Source: Streptomyces flaveolus
Lineage (GTDB): Bacteria; Actinomycetota; Actinomycetes; Streptomycetales; Streptomycetaceae
Reading direction: 5' to 3'
NCBI RefSeq assembly: GCF_000716535.1
Contig: NZ_JNWV01000051.1
Location: 1-47,797 of the forward strand
Length of the DNA stretch: 47,797 nt
Positions within the stretch are counted from its first letter, which is position 1. Each line of letters begins with the position of its first letter. Below the pieces are notes generated by a model, which made no database searches, was not told the origin of the DNA, and was given only the letters and a program-made list of their open reading frames with translations. A program made the translations under genes and the position numbers. Below are positions 32,212-40,969 of the stretch, one piece after another.

Positions 32212-33179
32212 TGTGCTCGCTCCCCCATCAGACCGGCCGCGCCCTGGGCGAGCATCTCGGTGGCGAGTTCGCGACCGAGTGCCGTCGCCCGGTCGTGCGT
32301 CTGGGGCACGGGACCGGTGGTGGACAGCTGCACCATGCGGGTGCCGTCGGTCGTCCCGACGACGCCGCGCAGGCGCATTTCCTTGACAATCTGCCCGTCG
32401 GCCAGAAGGTCGGCCAGCGCACCGACAGGTGCGCTGCAACCGGCCTCCAGGGCGGCGAGCAGTGACCGCTCGGCGGTGACGGCGACCCGCGTGAACGGGT
32501 CGTCGAGCTCACCGAGCGCGGCGACGAGCGCGGCGTCTTGGGCGGTGTTCCCCGCCCTGCACTCGATCGCCAGTGCCCCCTGGCCGGGGGCGGGCAAAAC
32601 CGTGTCGACCGACAGGAAGTCGGTCACCTCGTCGATCCGGCCGATCCGGTTCAGTCCGGCGGCGGCCAGTACGACCGCGTCCAGCTCGCCGTCGCGGACG
32701 TATCCGATCCGCGTGTCGACGTTGCCGCGGATCGGGACCGTCTCGATGTCCAGGCCGTGGGTACGGGCGTACGCGTTCAGCTGCGCCATGCGGCGCGGCG
32801 AACCGGTGCCGATGCGCGCGCCCCGCGGCAGGTCCGTGAACTTCAGCGCGTCGCGCGCGACGATCACGTCCCGGGGGTCCTCGCGCACCGGTACGGCGGC
32901 CAGGACCAGCTCCTCGGGCTGCGTGGTCGGCAGGTCCTTGAGCGAATGAACCGCGAAGTCGACCTCGCCCCTCAGCAGCGCGTCGCGCAGCGCCGTGACG
33001 AACACGCCGGTGCCGCCGATCTGCGCGAGCGCCTCACGGGAGACATCGCCGTACGTGGTGATCTCGACCAGCTCGACGGGCCGCCCGGTCACCTGGCGCA
33101 CGGCTTGCGCCACCTGCCCGGACTGGGCCATGGCGAGCTTGCTCCGCCTGGTCCCCAGCCGCAACGCCTTCTCAGTCAT
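32208..33179 (-). CDS. hemC: Porphobilinogen deaminase (hydroxymethylbilane synthase)
   Basis: 323 residues. It polymerises four porphobilinogens into hydroxymethylbilane on a dipyrromethane cofactor. Markers are ALRLGTRRSKLAMAQSGQVA, FVTALRDALLRGEVDFAVHSLKDLPT with the catalytic Asp region, and GTGSPRRMAQL. The cofactor Cys is in LEAGCSAPVGALA near residue 245. The ATG overlaps the hemA stop (ATGA) and its own stop overlaps the hemD GTG, so hemA, hemC and hemD are translationally coupled. Confidence 0.97.
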   Translation of the reverse strand: MTEKALRLGTRRSKLAMAQSGQVAQAVRQVTGRPVELVEITTYGDVSREALAQIGGTGVFVTALRDALLRGEVDFAVHSLKDLPTTQPEELVLAAVPVREDPRDVIVARDALKFTDLPRGARIGTGSPRRMAQLNAYARTHGLDIETVPIRGNVDTRIGYVRDGELDAVVLAAAGLNRIGRIDEVTDFLSVDTVLPAPGQGALAIECRAGNTAQDAALVAALGELDDPFTRVAVTAERSLLAALEAGCSAPVGALADLLADGQIVKEMRLRGVVGTTDGTRMVQLSTTGPVPQTHDRATALGRELATEMLAQGAAGLMGERAQ

Positions 33180-34870
33180 GCCGGTCGGTCCTTCGTGTCT
33201 GTGCTGTCCCCGGCCCGGGAGACGGCTGCCACCGTCTCGGGGTCGAGGTCGAACAGGGTGCGCAGCGCGTCGGCGTACCCGGCGCCGCCGGGCTCGGCCG
33301 CGAGCTGCTTGACCCGTACGGTCGGCGCGTGCAGCAGCTTGTCCACGACCCGGTGCACGGCCTGGCGGATCTCGCCGCGCTGGCGTTCGTCCAGGTCGGG
33401 CAGGCGGCCGTCGAGGCGGGCGATCTCGCTGGCGACGACGTCGGCGGCCATGGTGCGCAGCGCGACGACGGTCGGCGTGATGTGCGCCGCCCGCTGTGCC
33501 GCGCCGAAGGCCGCGACCTCGTCGGAGACGATACGCCGGACCTGGTCCACGTCGGCCGCCATCGGCGCGTCGGCGGACGCTTCCGCCAGCGACTCGATGT
33601 CGACCAGGCGGACCCCGGCCAGCCGGTGCACGGCCGCGTCGATGTCGCGGGGCATGGCCAGGTCGAGCAGGAAGAAGAAGGGCGCGGGCCGCTCGGCGAC
33701 CGGCTCGGGCCTGCGCCGCTCGGGGATCCGGCCGACGGTGGCGGCGGTCGCGGCGAGCGCGGTGATCAGCCCGGCGTCCGCCTCGGGCGTCCGGCGCTCC
33801 CGGCGGTCGACGGTGCCTCCCGCGACCCAGGCCGCGTGCTGCTCCAGGGTGGCCGCGTCCATGCCGGCCACGGCGGCCTCGCCCATGACGGAGAAGCCGG
33901 GCTGTACGGCGGCCAGGTCCAGCGGGCAGTTCTCGTCGGCGCCGATGCCGGTGGGCCGCACGGGGGCCTCGGGCCGCGCGGTCTCCGACGGGACGGCCAT
34001 GGCACCGGTGTCGGCGACGGGGGCGCCGGTACGGCCCTCGACCGCGTGCGCGACCGCCTCCGCCGTGAGCACCAGGCCCGTCGCCCCGGTACAGGAGACG
34101 ACGACGTCGGCACGTGTCAGCTCGGCGGCCACGGCGTCCATGCGCACGGCGCGGGCGGTCACCTCGTTCTCGTCGGACTCGGCGAGGATCCCGGCGAGCC
34201 GCTCGGCGCGCTCGAAGGTGCGGTTGGCGACGACGACCTCGGCGACCCCGGCGCGCGCGAGCGTCGTGGCGGCCAGGGACGACATCGACCCGGCGCCGAT
34301 GATCAGCGCCTTCTTGCCCGCGGCCCAGTCGGTGACGGGCGTCCCGACGGCGAGCTGCTCCAGGCCGAAGGTGACCAGGGACTGGCCGGCGCGGTCGATA
34401 CCGGTCTCGGAGTGGGCGCGCTTGCCGACCCGCAGGGCCTGCTGGAACAGGTCGTTCAGCAGCTTGCCCGCGGTGTGCAGCTCCTGGGCGCGGGCCAGCG
34501 AGTCCTTGATCTGGCCGAGGATCTGCCCCTCGCCGACGACCATCGAGTCGAGCCCGCAGGCCACCGAGAACAGGTGGTGGACGGCCCGGTCCTCGTAGTG
34601 CACGTACAGGTACGGAGTGAGTTCCTCCAGGCCGACCCCGCTGTGCTGGGCGAGCAGCGTGGACAGCTCGGCGACACCGGCGTGGAACTTGTCCACGTCG
34701 GCGTACAGCTCGATGCGGTTGCAGGTGGCGAGCACCGCGGCCTCGCCGGCGGGCTCGGCGGCGACCGTGTCCTGGAGCAGCTTGGTCTGGGCGTCCGCGC
34801 TCAGCGCGGCCCGCTCCAGCACGCTGACCGGGGCACTGCGGTGGCTCAGTCCGACGACGAGGAGACTCAT
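33176..34870 (-). CDS. hemA: Glutamyl-tRNA reductase
   Basis: 564 residues. It makes glutamate-1-semialdehyde from glutamyl-tRNA with NADPH, the committing step of the C5 tetrapyrrole pathway. The N-terminal catalytic domain has the nucleophile Cys in LATCNRIELYADV near residue 50 and GEGQILGQIKDSL. The NADPH domain has ALIIGAGSMSSLAATTLARAGV. A low-complexity insert of about 100 residues (VAHAVEGRTGAPVADT through RRPEPVAERPAP) lies before FFFLLDLAMPRDID, which explains the extra length over the usual 420-450; Streptomyces homologues share it. The C-terminal dimerisation helix follows. The ATG overlaps the rex stop (ATGA). Confidence 0.96.
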   Translation of the reverse strand: MSLLVVGLSHRSAPVSVLERAALSADAQTKLLQDTVAAEPAGEAAVLATCNRIELYADVDKFHAGVAELSTLLAQHSGVGLEELTPYLYVHYEDRAVHHLFSVACGLDSMVVGEGQILGQIKDSLARAQELHTAGKLLNDLFQQALRVGKRAHSETGIDRAGQSLVTFGLEQLAVGTPVTDWAAGKKALIIGAGSMSSLAATTLARAGVAEVVVANRTFERAERLAGILAESDENEVTARAVRMDAVAAELTRADVVVSCTGATGLVLTAEAVAHAVEGRTGAPVADTGAMAVPSETARPEAPVRPTGIGADENCPLDLAAVQPGFSVMGEAAVAGMDAATLEQHAAWVAGGTVDRRERRTPEADAGLITALAATAATVGRIPERRRPEPVAERPAPFFFLLDLAMPRDIDAAVHRLAGVRLVDIESLAEASADAPMAADVDQVRRIVSDEVAAFGAAQRAAHITPTVVALRTMAADVVASEIARLDGRLPDLDERQRGEIRQAVHRVVDKLLHAPTVRVKQLAAEPGGAGYADALRTLFDLDPETVAAVSRAGDSTDTKDRPA

Positions 34871-35643
34871 GCCGGCATCACGGCGGGGACGTCCCCGTCG
34901 GGCCCCTGGTCGGCGGAGTCGTCGGCGGCCACGCCACGGGGAGCGGCGGCGGGCAGCGCGCCGTCGCCCGCGGCGGTCTCCTCGCCGGCCTTGCGCTGCT
35001 CGTGGAAGGCGAGGATCTGGAGTTCGATCGAGAGGTCGACCTTGCGGACGTCGACGCCGTCCGGGACGGACAGCACGGTCGGCGCGAAGTTCAGGATGGA
35101 GGTCACGCCCGCGCCCACGAGCCGGTCGCAGACCTGCTGGGCGGCACCGGCCGGGGTGGCGATCACGCCGATGGACACGCCGTTGTCCTTGATGATCTTC
35201 TCAAGGTCGTCGGTGTGCTGGACGGGGATGCCCGCGACCGGCTTGCCGGCCATCGCCGGGTCGGCGTCGATCAGGGCGGCGACCCGGAAGCCGCGGGAGG
35301 CGAAGCCGCCGTAGTTGGCGAGGGCGGCGCCGAGGTTGCCGATACCGACGATCACGACCGGCCAGTCCTGGGTCAGGCCGAGTTCGCGGGAGATCTGGTA
35401 GACGAGATACTCCACGTCGTAGCCGACACCGCGCGTTCCGTAGGAGCCCAGGTAGGAGAAGTCCTTGCGCAGCTTGGCGGAGTTGACCCCCGCCGCCGCG
35501 GCCAGCTCCTCGGAGGAGACCGTGGGCACCGAGCGCTCCGACAGAGCGGTCAGGGCTCGGAGGTACAGCGGAAGCCGGGCGACGGTGGCCTCGGGAATCC
35601 CTCGGCTACGGGTCGCCGGTCGGTGTGTTCGGCCAGTTGCCAC
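34867..35643 (-). CDS. rex: Redox-sensing transcriptional repressor Rex
   Basis: 258 residues. It binds DNA when NAD+ is high and lets go on NADH binding, tying respiratory and haem genes to the NADH/NAD+ ratio. The N-terminal winged helix is IPEATVARLPLYLRALTALSERSVPTVSSEELAAAAGVNSAKLRKDFSYLG. The Rossmann domain is VVIVGIGNLGAALANYGGFASRGFRVAALIDADP. A domain-swapped C-terminal helix is SIELQILAFHEQRK. The GTG at 35643 (AGGAG upstream) gives VATGRTHRPATRSRG, the start I recall for S. coelicolor Rex. It is the first gene of rex-hemA-hemC-hemD, with a Rex operator upstream, so it is self-regulated. Confidence 0.97.
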   Translation of the reverse strand: MATGRTHRPATRSRGIPEATVARLPLYLRALTALSERSVPTVSSEELAAAAGVNSAKLRKDFSYLGSYGTRGVGYDVEYLVYQISRELGLTQDWPVVIVGIGNLGAALANYGGFASRGFRVAALIDADPAMAGKPVAGIPVQHTDDLEKIIKDNGVSIGVIATPAGAAQQVCDRLVGAGVTSILNFAPTVLSVPDGVDVRKVDLSIELQILAFHEQRKAGEETAAGDGALPAAAPRGVAADDSADQGPDGDVPAVMPA

Positions 35644-35719
35644 GGTGCTCCTGCGGGTAGAGCGGGGCTGCAGGCGGTCATACGTCCCCAGACCGCCCCG
35701 TCGACAGCAGGCTATGTCT

Positions 35720-35737
35720 TTGTGAACGCGTGCACAA
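35720..35737. promoter_or_regulatory. Rex operator (ROP)
   Basis: TTGTGAACGCGTGCACAA matches the Rex operator pattern TTGTGAnnnnnnTCACAA except one position in the right arm. It lies 76 bp upstream of rex, over its probable promoter. Confidence 0.9.
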
Positions 35738-35923
35738 AGATGGTGTCCGATTTGCCCGGCAGAAGTGACCGGGGTCACGCGACTTTTGCGCCCTCGCCGG
35801 GAACCGGCGCATACGCACCGGTGTTCCTTCGTTACTGGGGGCAAAACCGCACACACTCCTCACGAATCCCGCCCCCGAGACCAAACCGCCGTCGATCCTA
35901 AGCGACTTTCCGACCGGTTTGGA

Positions 35924-36196
35924 CTAGTCGGTCAGTGCCCGGCGCAGGCGCTCCTCGTTCACGCGCCAGAACGTGTGCTGCTCGCCGTCGACGAGGACGA
36001 CCGGGATCTGCTCCCAGTAGCGGTCGTGCAGCTCCTGGTCCTCGGTGATGTCCTTCGGCTCCCACGGCACGCCGAGGTCGCCGCACACCTTCTCGATCAC
36101 CAGCTGCGCGTCGTCGCACAGATGGCAGCCCGGTTTGCGGATGAGGGTGACCAGCCGCGCGCGCGGCTCTGCCTTGCGTCGGAAGAGGGGACTCAT
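35924..36196 (-). CDS. Glutaredoxin-like protein
   Basis: 90 residues, thioredoxin fold of the DUF836/glutaredoxin-like type. Markers are LVTLIRKPGCHLCDDAQLVIEKV with the CxxC pair, then ITEDQELHDRYWEQIPVVLVDGEQH with the cis-proline (IPVV), then TFWRVNEERLRRAL. It probably reduces disulfides in the cytosol. The start is uncertain: ATG at 36196 was chosen, and an ATG three codons upstream at 36205 is equally possible since neither has a clear ribosome site. It follows the core gene order next to rex. Confidence 0.9.
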   Translation of the reverse strand: MSPLFRRKAEPRARLVTLIRKPGCHLCDDAQLVIEKVCGDLGVPWEPKDITEDQELHDRYWEQIPVVLVDGEQHTFWRVNEERLRRALTD

Positions 36197-36322
36197 ACCG
36201 GCCATTCTCGCGCGCTCGGCGCTCGTTCCGGATCGCTTCTTTAACGGCCCGGTCGAGCAGAGTTCACAACCTCCCAACCTCCGGTCGCCGGAACCGCCGG
36301 GCGAACTGGCTATGCTCACGAC

Positions 36323-37243
36323 ATGGCCGCTCTCGGATGGCTCACTCCCCGTAGGCGCTCCGCCACGGCGCGGAGCGTGTTGGCAGGCGAGGCCTCGGCG
36401 GAGGCCGCCCGCAAGTCCTCGCAGGAAGCCCCCCGCGCCACGCCGGAGGAGCCGGACTTCCCGGTGATCGGCGACGACAGGGCCGCCGCCTTCTTCGACC
36501 TCGACAACACGGTGATGCAGGGCGCCGCGCTGTTCCACTTCGGCCGGGGGCTGTACAAGCGGAAGTTCTTCGAGACCCGCGACCTCGCCAAGTTCGCGTG
36601 GCAGCAGGCCTGGTTCCGGCTGGCCGGCGTCGAGGACCCCGAGCACATGCAGGACGCCCGCGACTCGGCGCTGTCGATCGTCAAGGGCCACCGGGTCGCC
36701 GAACTGGAGTCGATCGGCGAGGAGATCTACGACGAGTACATGGCCGACCGCATCTGGCCCGGCACCCGCGCCCTCGCCCAGGCCCACCTGGACGCCGGGC
36801 AGAAGGTGTGGCTGGTCACCGCGGCCCCGGTGGAGATCGCCCAGGTGATCGCCCGCCGCCTCGGCCTCACGGGCGCCCTCGGCACGGTGGCCGAGTCGGT
36901 CGACGGCGTCTACACCGGCAAGCTGGTCGGCGAGCCGCTGCACGGCCCGGCCAAGGCGGAGGCGGTCCGCGCGCTCGCCGCGGCGGAGGGACTGGACCTG
37001 TCCCGCTGCGCGGCCTACAGCGACAGCCACAACGACATCCCGATGCTGTCCCTGGTCGGCCACCCCTACGCCATCAACCCGGACGCCAAGCTGCGCAGGC
37101 ACGCCCGCGAGAAGGACTGGCGGCTGCGCGACTACCGCACGGGCCGCAAGGCGGCGAAGGTCGGCATTCCGGCGGCGGCCGGGGTCGGCGCGGTGGCCGG
37201 CGGTACGGCGGCGGCGATCGCCCTGAGCCGACGGCGCCGATAA
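36323..37243 (+). CDS. HAD-IB family phosphatase with C-terminal membrane anchor
   Basis: 306 residues. The haloacid dehalogenase subfamily IB (SerB/CicA-like) motifs are all present. Motif I is [16 protein letters not shown] near residue 57, motif [12 protein letters not shown], the Lys of motif III in [11 protein letters not shown], and motif [14 protein letters not shown]. The C-terminus is a short hydrophobic helix ([23 protein letters not shown]) capped by RRRR, suggesting a membrane tail. TATGCT sits 8 nt before the ATG, so the message may be leaderless. Substrate unknown. It lies directly before bldN as in S. coelicolor. Confidence 0.9.
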   Translation: MAALGWLTPRRRSATARSVLAGEASAEAARKSSQEAPRATPEEPDFPVIGDDRAAAFFDLDNTVMQGAALFHFGRGLYKRKFFETRDLAKFAWQQAWFRLAGVEDPEHMQDARDSALSIVKGHRVAELESIGEEIYDEYMADRIWPGTRALAQAHLDAGQKVWLVTAAPVEIAQVIARRLGLTGALGTVAESVDGVYTGKLVGEPLHGPAKAEAVRALAAAEGLDLSRCAAYSDSHNDIPMLSLVGHPYAINPDAKLRRHAREKDWRLRDYRTGRKAAKVGIPAAAGVGAVAGGTAAAIALSRRRR

Positions 37244-37570
37244 CCGCCACGGCGGGTCCCGCACGCGCCCCGGCCCTCCCACCGGCCGCCATGGCGGCCC
37301 CGCGCGCACGGATTATGCCGCGGCCATTTCAACACGCACCGCTCCTCACCGAAAACGGCCTCTTTCCGGTCAACAAGCGATCAGTTTGCGTAACTTGACC
37401 CACCATCAAACGGCTACAGATGCGACGCAATCGGTGATTTGAGCAACTCGGTGTAGCAGTGCCTGTACGAAGCGTTATTCTCCTCAGACGCAAACCGGTA
37501 CCCCTCCGTCGCTACGACGGGTGAAAGGTCCCGCACTGCACGTGATGGAAGCTCTGCCTCTGGGAGTCCC
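37244..37570. other. Long bldN upstream region
   Basis: 327 nt without a convincing gene. It holds a 16-nt palindrome GGCCGCCATGGCGGCC (37284-37299), a possible weak terminator for the phosphatase gene. An A/T-richer stretch follows from 37320 to 37490. AACTTG and TACAGA 17 bp apart (about 37392-37420) are a possible bldN promoter. TGACCCACCATCA (37396-37408) resembles half of a BldD box; BldD represses bldN in S. coelicolor. Confidence 0.4.
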
Positions 37571-38350
37571 GTGTACCCACACGTCGGGGTTGACGCCTCG
37601 GGCCTGGCTACGCTGCGCGCAACAGTCGCAACGGTCAAAGAGACGCTGCGCGGCCTCGTCCCCACCGCGTACGCCGTCCCCGCCTTCGCCGCCGCCGCGC
37701 CCGTCGGCCCGTGCTACGCACTGGCCGACGGCAGTGCCGCCGTCGGCAGACGGGGGCGGGCCACCGGCGCGGCCACCGCCCGCCGCCCGGCCGCCGACAG
37801 CGACAGCGCCCGCATGATGGACCTGGTCGAACGCGCCCAGGCGGGGGAGGCCGAGGCCTTCGGGCGGCTCTACGACCAGTACAGCGACACCGTCTACCGG
37901 TACATCTACTACCGCGTGGGCGGCCGGGCGACCGCCGAGGACCTCACCAGTGAGACCTTTCTGCGGGCGCTCCGGAGGATCGGCACCTTCACCTGGCAGG
38001 GCCGCGACTTCGGCGCCTGGCTGGTCACCATCGCCCGGAACCTGGTCGCCGACCACTTCAAGTCCAGCCGCTTCCGGCTGGAGGTCACCACCGGCGAGAT
38101 GCTCGACGCCAACGAGGTCGAACGCTCCCCGGAGGACTCCGTCCTGGAGTCCCTGTCGAACGCCGCCCTGCTCGACGCCGTACGGCGGCTCAACCCCCAG
38201 CAGCAGGAGTGCGTGACGCTCCGCTTCCTCCAGGGCCTCTCGGTCGCCGAGACCGCCCGGGTCATGGGCAAGAACGAGGGCGCCATCAAGACCCTCCAGT
38301 ACCGTGCCGTACGCACCCTCGCCCGGCTGCTGCCGGACGACGCCCGCTGA
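37571..38350 (+). CDS. bldN: ECF RNA polymerase sigma factor BldN
   Basis: 259 residues with GTG start and GGGAG upstream. The first 80 or so residues (YPHVGVDASGLATLRATVATV to ATARRPAADSDSARMM) are the pro-sequence that is removed to give active sigma-BldN. Region 2 is AFGRLYDQYSDTVYRYIYYRVGGRATAEDLTSETFLRALRRI. Region 4 is RLNPQQQECVTLRFLQGLSVAETARVMGKNEGAIKTLQYRAVRTLARLL. Identification rests on this pro-sequence, near-identity with the S. coelicolor protein as I remember it, and position before rsbN. It directs genes for aerial hyphae, including chaplins and rodlins, and bldM. Confidence 0.95.
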   Translation: MYPHVGVDASGLATLRATVATVKETLRGLVPTAYAVPAFAAAAPVGPCYALADGSAAVGRRGRATGAATARRPAADSDSARMMDLVERAQAGEAEAFGRLYDQYSDTVYRYIYYRVGGRATAEDLTSETFLRALRRIGTFTWQGRDFGAWLVTIARNLVADHFKSSRFRLEVTTGEMLDANEVERSPEDSVLESLSNAALLDAVRRLNPQQQECVTLRFLQGLSVAETARVMGKNEGAIKTLQYRAVRTLARLLPDDAR

Positions 38351-38426
38351 TCCACGTGACCCAGGGCGACGGTCAACTCACCTACCGTGAAAGTCGGTTG
38401 CCTTTCTGATCCGGTCATCCGCCGTC

Positions 38427-38455
38427 CGTAACCCAAGTGCCGCGCCAGTCGTTGT
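38427..38455 (+). promoter_or_regulatory. Candidate sigma-BldN promoter of rsbN
   Basis: CGTAAC (38427-38432), 17 bp, then CGTTGT (38450-38455). This fits an ECF-type promoter and the sigma-BldN consensus as I recall it. In S. venezuelae rsbN is transcribed by sigma-BldN itself, giving feedback. Confidence 0.62.
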
Positions 38456-38585
38456 GCGGGATACAGGCTCCCTGTGGTCACGTTCCGGCCGACCGCGATC
38501 GCTCGATCGTGTGGAAGCGCCGTGGGCGTGCAACCCTCAGGACCCCCTGGGGAGTCGACCGTCATGACGAGAGGAGGTGCCGCCA

Positions 38586-39818
38586 GTGATCGCGAACGTA
38601 TCGGCGCACCGGCGGGCGAACGCCTTCGCCCAGGCCCTGGAGGAGCAGTCCGACCGGGACACGGCGGCCGAGCAGTCCGTAGGCCCGGCGGGATCACCGC
38701 CGACCATCGAGGAACGGACCGAGCAGGGCGAACTGCTGGCCCTGGCGGCGGACCTCGACGCGCTGCCCAAGCCGCAGCTCGCCCCGGAGGTCAAGGTCGT
38801 CCAGCGGGCCCAACTGGTGGCCGCGATGGAGGCCATGCTCCAGGAGGGCACGGGGGCGGCGGACGCGTCGGTACCGGCACAACGCTCCCAACGGGCCAAG
38901 GGCGCGCATCGGGCGAGCCCGCTGGGCAAGCTCCGCCCGCGCACGAGACTGACCAAGGGCCTCGCCGCCGGCGGGCTCAGCGTGGGCGTGGCCGCCGGGG
39001 CCTTCGGCGGGGTCGCCGCCGCCAGCTCCGACGCCCTGCCCGGCGACTCGCTGTACGGACTGAAACGCGGCATCGAGGACTTCAAGCTCAACTACCTGGC
39101 CGACGGCGACGACCAGCGCGGCCAGACCTACCTCGACCAGGCCTCCACCCGCCTCAGCGAGGCCCGACGGCTGATGGAGCGCGGCCGGGGCGGCCATCTC
39201 GACCACGAGTCCATCGGCGAGATCCGCCGCACCCTGTCCGGGATGCAGCACGACGTCACCGAAGGCCACCGTCTGCTCCACGCGGCGTACGAGGCCGACC
39301 CGGACTCGCTCGGCCCCATCCAGGCGCTGTCCACGTTCTCCCGGTCCCACCGCCAGGCCTGGAGCGCGCTCAGCGACAGGCTGCCCACGCAACTGGGCGA
39401 TGTGAAACAGCAGGTGTCCTCGGTCTTCGACGCCATAGACGAAGAGGTCGCCCCGCTGCAGTCCCTGCTCCCGCAGCCACCCGCCCAGCCGGGCGACGCC
39501 GGACACCCGGGCGGATCCGGCCCGGCGTCCACCGGCTCCTCCGGCAGCCACCGGTCCACCACGCCCAGCGCCGGGAACACCCCGTCCGCCGGCAAGCACA
39601 CCGGCACCGGCACGCCGAGCGGCCCGGCCACCGGCAGCAGCGGCGACGGGCTCATCGGCGGCGACACGGGCGGCCTGCTCGACCCGCCGAAGACCGGGCC
39701 CGACACCACGTCCCCGTCCGCCGGCAAGTCCCCCACGGGCCAGCCGGACGTCACGATCCCCCCGCTCATCCCCGACCTGCTCCCGGGTCTGGGCATCGAC
39801 GGGGAGGACGCGGACTGA
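38586..39818 (+). CDS. rsbN: Anti-sigma factor RsbN (DUF5667), inhibitor of BldN
   Basis: 410 residues. The cytoplasmic N-terminal part (residues 1-110) begins VIANVSAHRRANAFAQALEEQS, a short non-zinc anti-sigma segment that holds sigma-BldN. One transmembrane helix (TKGLAAGGLSVGVAAGAFGGVAAASS) follows. Outside lies a DUF5667 domain: ALPGDSLYGLKRGIEDFKLNYLADGDDQRGQTYLDQASTRLSEARRLM. A long Ser/Gly/Thr/Pro tail (residues about 290-410) probably spans the wall. GAGGAGG lies 8 nt before the GTG at 38586; a GTG three codons upstream overlaps that site. Its position right after bldN and its DUF5667 match known RsbN. Confidence 0.94.
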   Translation: MIANVSAHRRANAFAQALEEQSDRDTAAEQSVGPAGSPPTIEERTEQGELLALAADLDALPKPQLAPEVKVVQRAQLVAAMEAMLQEGTGAADASVPAQRSQRAKGAHRASPLGKLRPRTRLTKGLAAGGLSVGVAAGAFGGVAAASSDALPGDSLYGLKRGIEDFKLNYLADGDDQRGQTYLDQASTRLSEARRLMERGRGGHLDHESIGEIRRTLSGMQHDVTEGHRLLHAAYEADPDSLGPIQALSTFSRSHRQAWSALSDRLPTQLGDVKQQVSSVFDAIDEEVAPLQSLLPQPPAQPGDAGHPGGSGPASTGSSGSHRSTTPSAGNTPSAGKHTGTGTPSGPATGSSGDGLIGGDTGGLLDPPKTGPDTTSPSAGKSPTGQPDVTIPPLIPDLLPGLGIDGEDAD

Positions 39819-39830
39819 CGCGGCACGGCT

Positions 39831-39878
39831 ACGGCATCGAGGGCGCCCCTTTCCGAGCAGGGGCGCCCTCGATGCCGT
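39831..39878. terminator. Strong bidirectional terminator between rsbN and the acyltransferase gene
   Basis: A 20-bp perfect stem (left arm from ACGGCATCGAGGGCG) with an 8-nt loop, 12 nt after the rsbN stop and 12 nt from the convergent acyltransferase stop. Confidence 0.88.
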
Positions 39879-39890
39879 TCACCGGACGCC

Positions 39891-40955
39891 TCAGAAGAAC
39901 ACCGAGCGCCGCTGGACCAACAGCTTGTACAGCGTGTGCTGAATCTGCTCCCGCACCTGATCGGTCAGGTTGAACATCAGCATCGGATCCTCCGCCGCCT
40001 CCGGCGGATACCCGTCCGTCGGGATCGGCTCACCGAACTGGATCGTCCACTTCGTCGGCAGCGGGATCGCACCGAGCGGACCGAGCCAGGGAAACGTCGG
40101 CGTCAACGGGAAGTACGGGAAGCCCAGCAGCCGCGCCAGCGTCTTGGCGTTGCCGATCATCGGGTAGATCTCCTCCGCACCGACGATCGAGCAGGGGATG
40201 ATCGGCACACCCTGGCGCAGGGCCGTGGAGACGAAGCCGCCCCGGCCGAACCGCTGGAGCTTGTACCGCTCGCTGAACGGCTTCCCGATCCCCTTGAAGC
40301 CCTCCGGCATCACCCCGACCAGCTCGCCCTGGCCCAGCAGCCGTTCCGCGTCCTCCGTGCAGGCGAGGGTGTGCCCCAGCTTGCGGGCCAGTTCGTTGAC
40401 CACCGGCAGCACGAAGACCAGGTCGGCGGCGAGCAGACGGAGATGGCGGCCGGCCGGGTGGTGGTCGTGCACCGCCACCTGCATCATCAGCCCGTCGAGC
40501 GGCAGCGTCCCGGAGTGGTTGGCGACGATCAGCGCCCCGCCCTCGGCCGGGATGTTCTCGACGCCCTTCACCTCGACCCGGAAGTACTTCTCGTACACCG
40601 GCCGCAGCAGCGACATCAGGACCTGGTCGGTCAGCTCCTCGTCGTAGCCGAAGTCGTCGACCTCGTAGTCCCCGGTGAGCCGGCGCCGCAGAAAGGCCAG
40701 CCCGGCCGCCACCCGCCGCTCCAGGCCGCCGTCCCGCCCTTCGGCCTCCGCCGGCTCCAGCGGCTCCTCGTCGCGGCTCACAGGACCATCCTCGGGCGGC
40801 CGCTCCCGTCCCGGCAGGGGCTGGACCGCACCCATCTCTCCCGGCTCCCCGTGCGCACCGCGCCGGCTCCCCCCGCTGCGCCGCCGCGGCTGGCGCTGTG
40901 CGGCGCTTCCGCGGGACCGGTCGTCGTCGAACGGAATGACCTTGGCGTCCGCCAT
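39891..40955 (-). CDS. Lysophospholipid acyltransferase family protein (PlsC-like)
   Basis: 354 residues. The acyltransferase domain (residues about 130-330) has block I NHSGTLPLD (HxxxxD catalytic His and Asp), ADLVFVLPVVNELARKLG, block III GVMPEGFKGIGK, and block IV VPIIPCSIVGAEEIYP. The first 110 residues are polar, Arg- and Glu-rich and probably disordered. It transfers an acyl chain to a glycerophospholipid or related lipid at the inner face of the membrane. GGAGAG precedes the ATG. The gene lies 14 nt after the epimerase-like gene and is probably co-transcribed with it. Confidence 0.9.
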   Translation of the reverse strand: MADAKVIPFDDDRSRGSAAQRQPRRRSGGSRRGAHGEPGEMGAVQPLPGRERPPEDGPVSRDEEPLEPAEAEGRDGGLERRVAAGLAFLRRRLTGDYEVDDFGYDEELTDQVLMSLLRPVYEKYFRVEVKGVENIPAEGGALIVANHSGTLPLDGLMMQVAVHDHHPAGRHLRLLAADLVFVLPVVNELARKLGHTLACTEDAERLLGQGELVGVMPEGFKGIGKPFSERYKLQRFGRGGFVSTALRQGVPIIPCSIVGAEEIYPMIGNAKTLARLLGFPYFPLTPTFPWLGPLGAIPLPTKWTIQFGEPIPTDGYPPEAAEDPMLMFNLTDQVREQIQHTLYKLLVQRRSVFF

Positions 40956-40969
40956 CGTTGCCGCTCTCC

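Noticed and set aside
37396..37408. BldD box upstream of bldN
   Set aside because: Only the left half of TGACCCACCATCA fits the consensus. It is mentioned in the upstream-region entry but is too weak for a separate call.
38474..39973. Long Arg-rich frame overlapping rsbN in another frame
   Set aside because: It is a composition shadow of rsbN; the real frame has a ribosome site, one membrane helix and the DUF5667 pattern.
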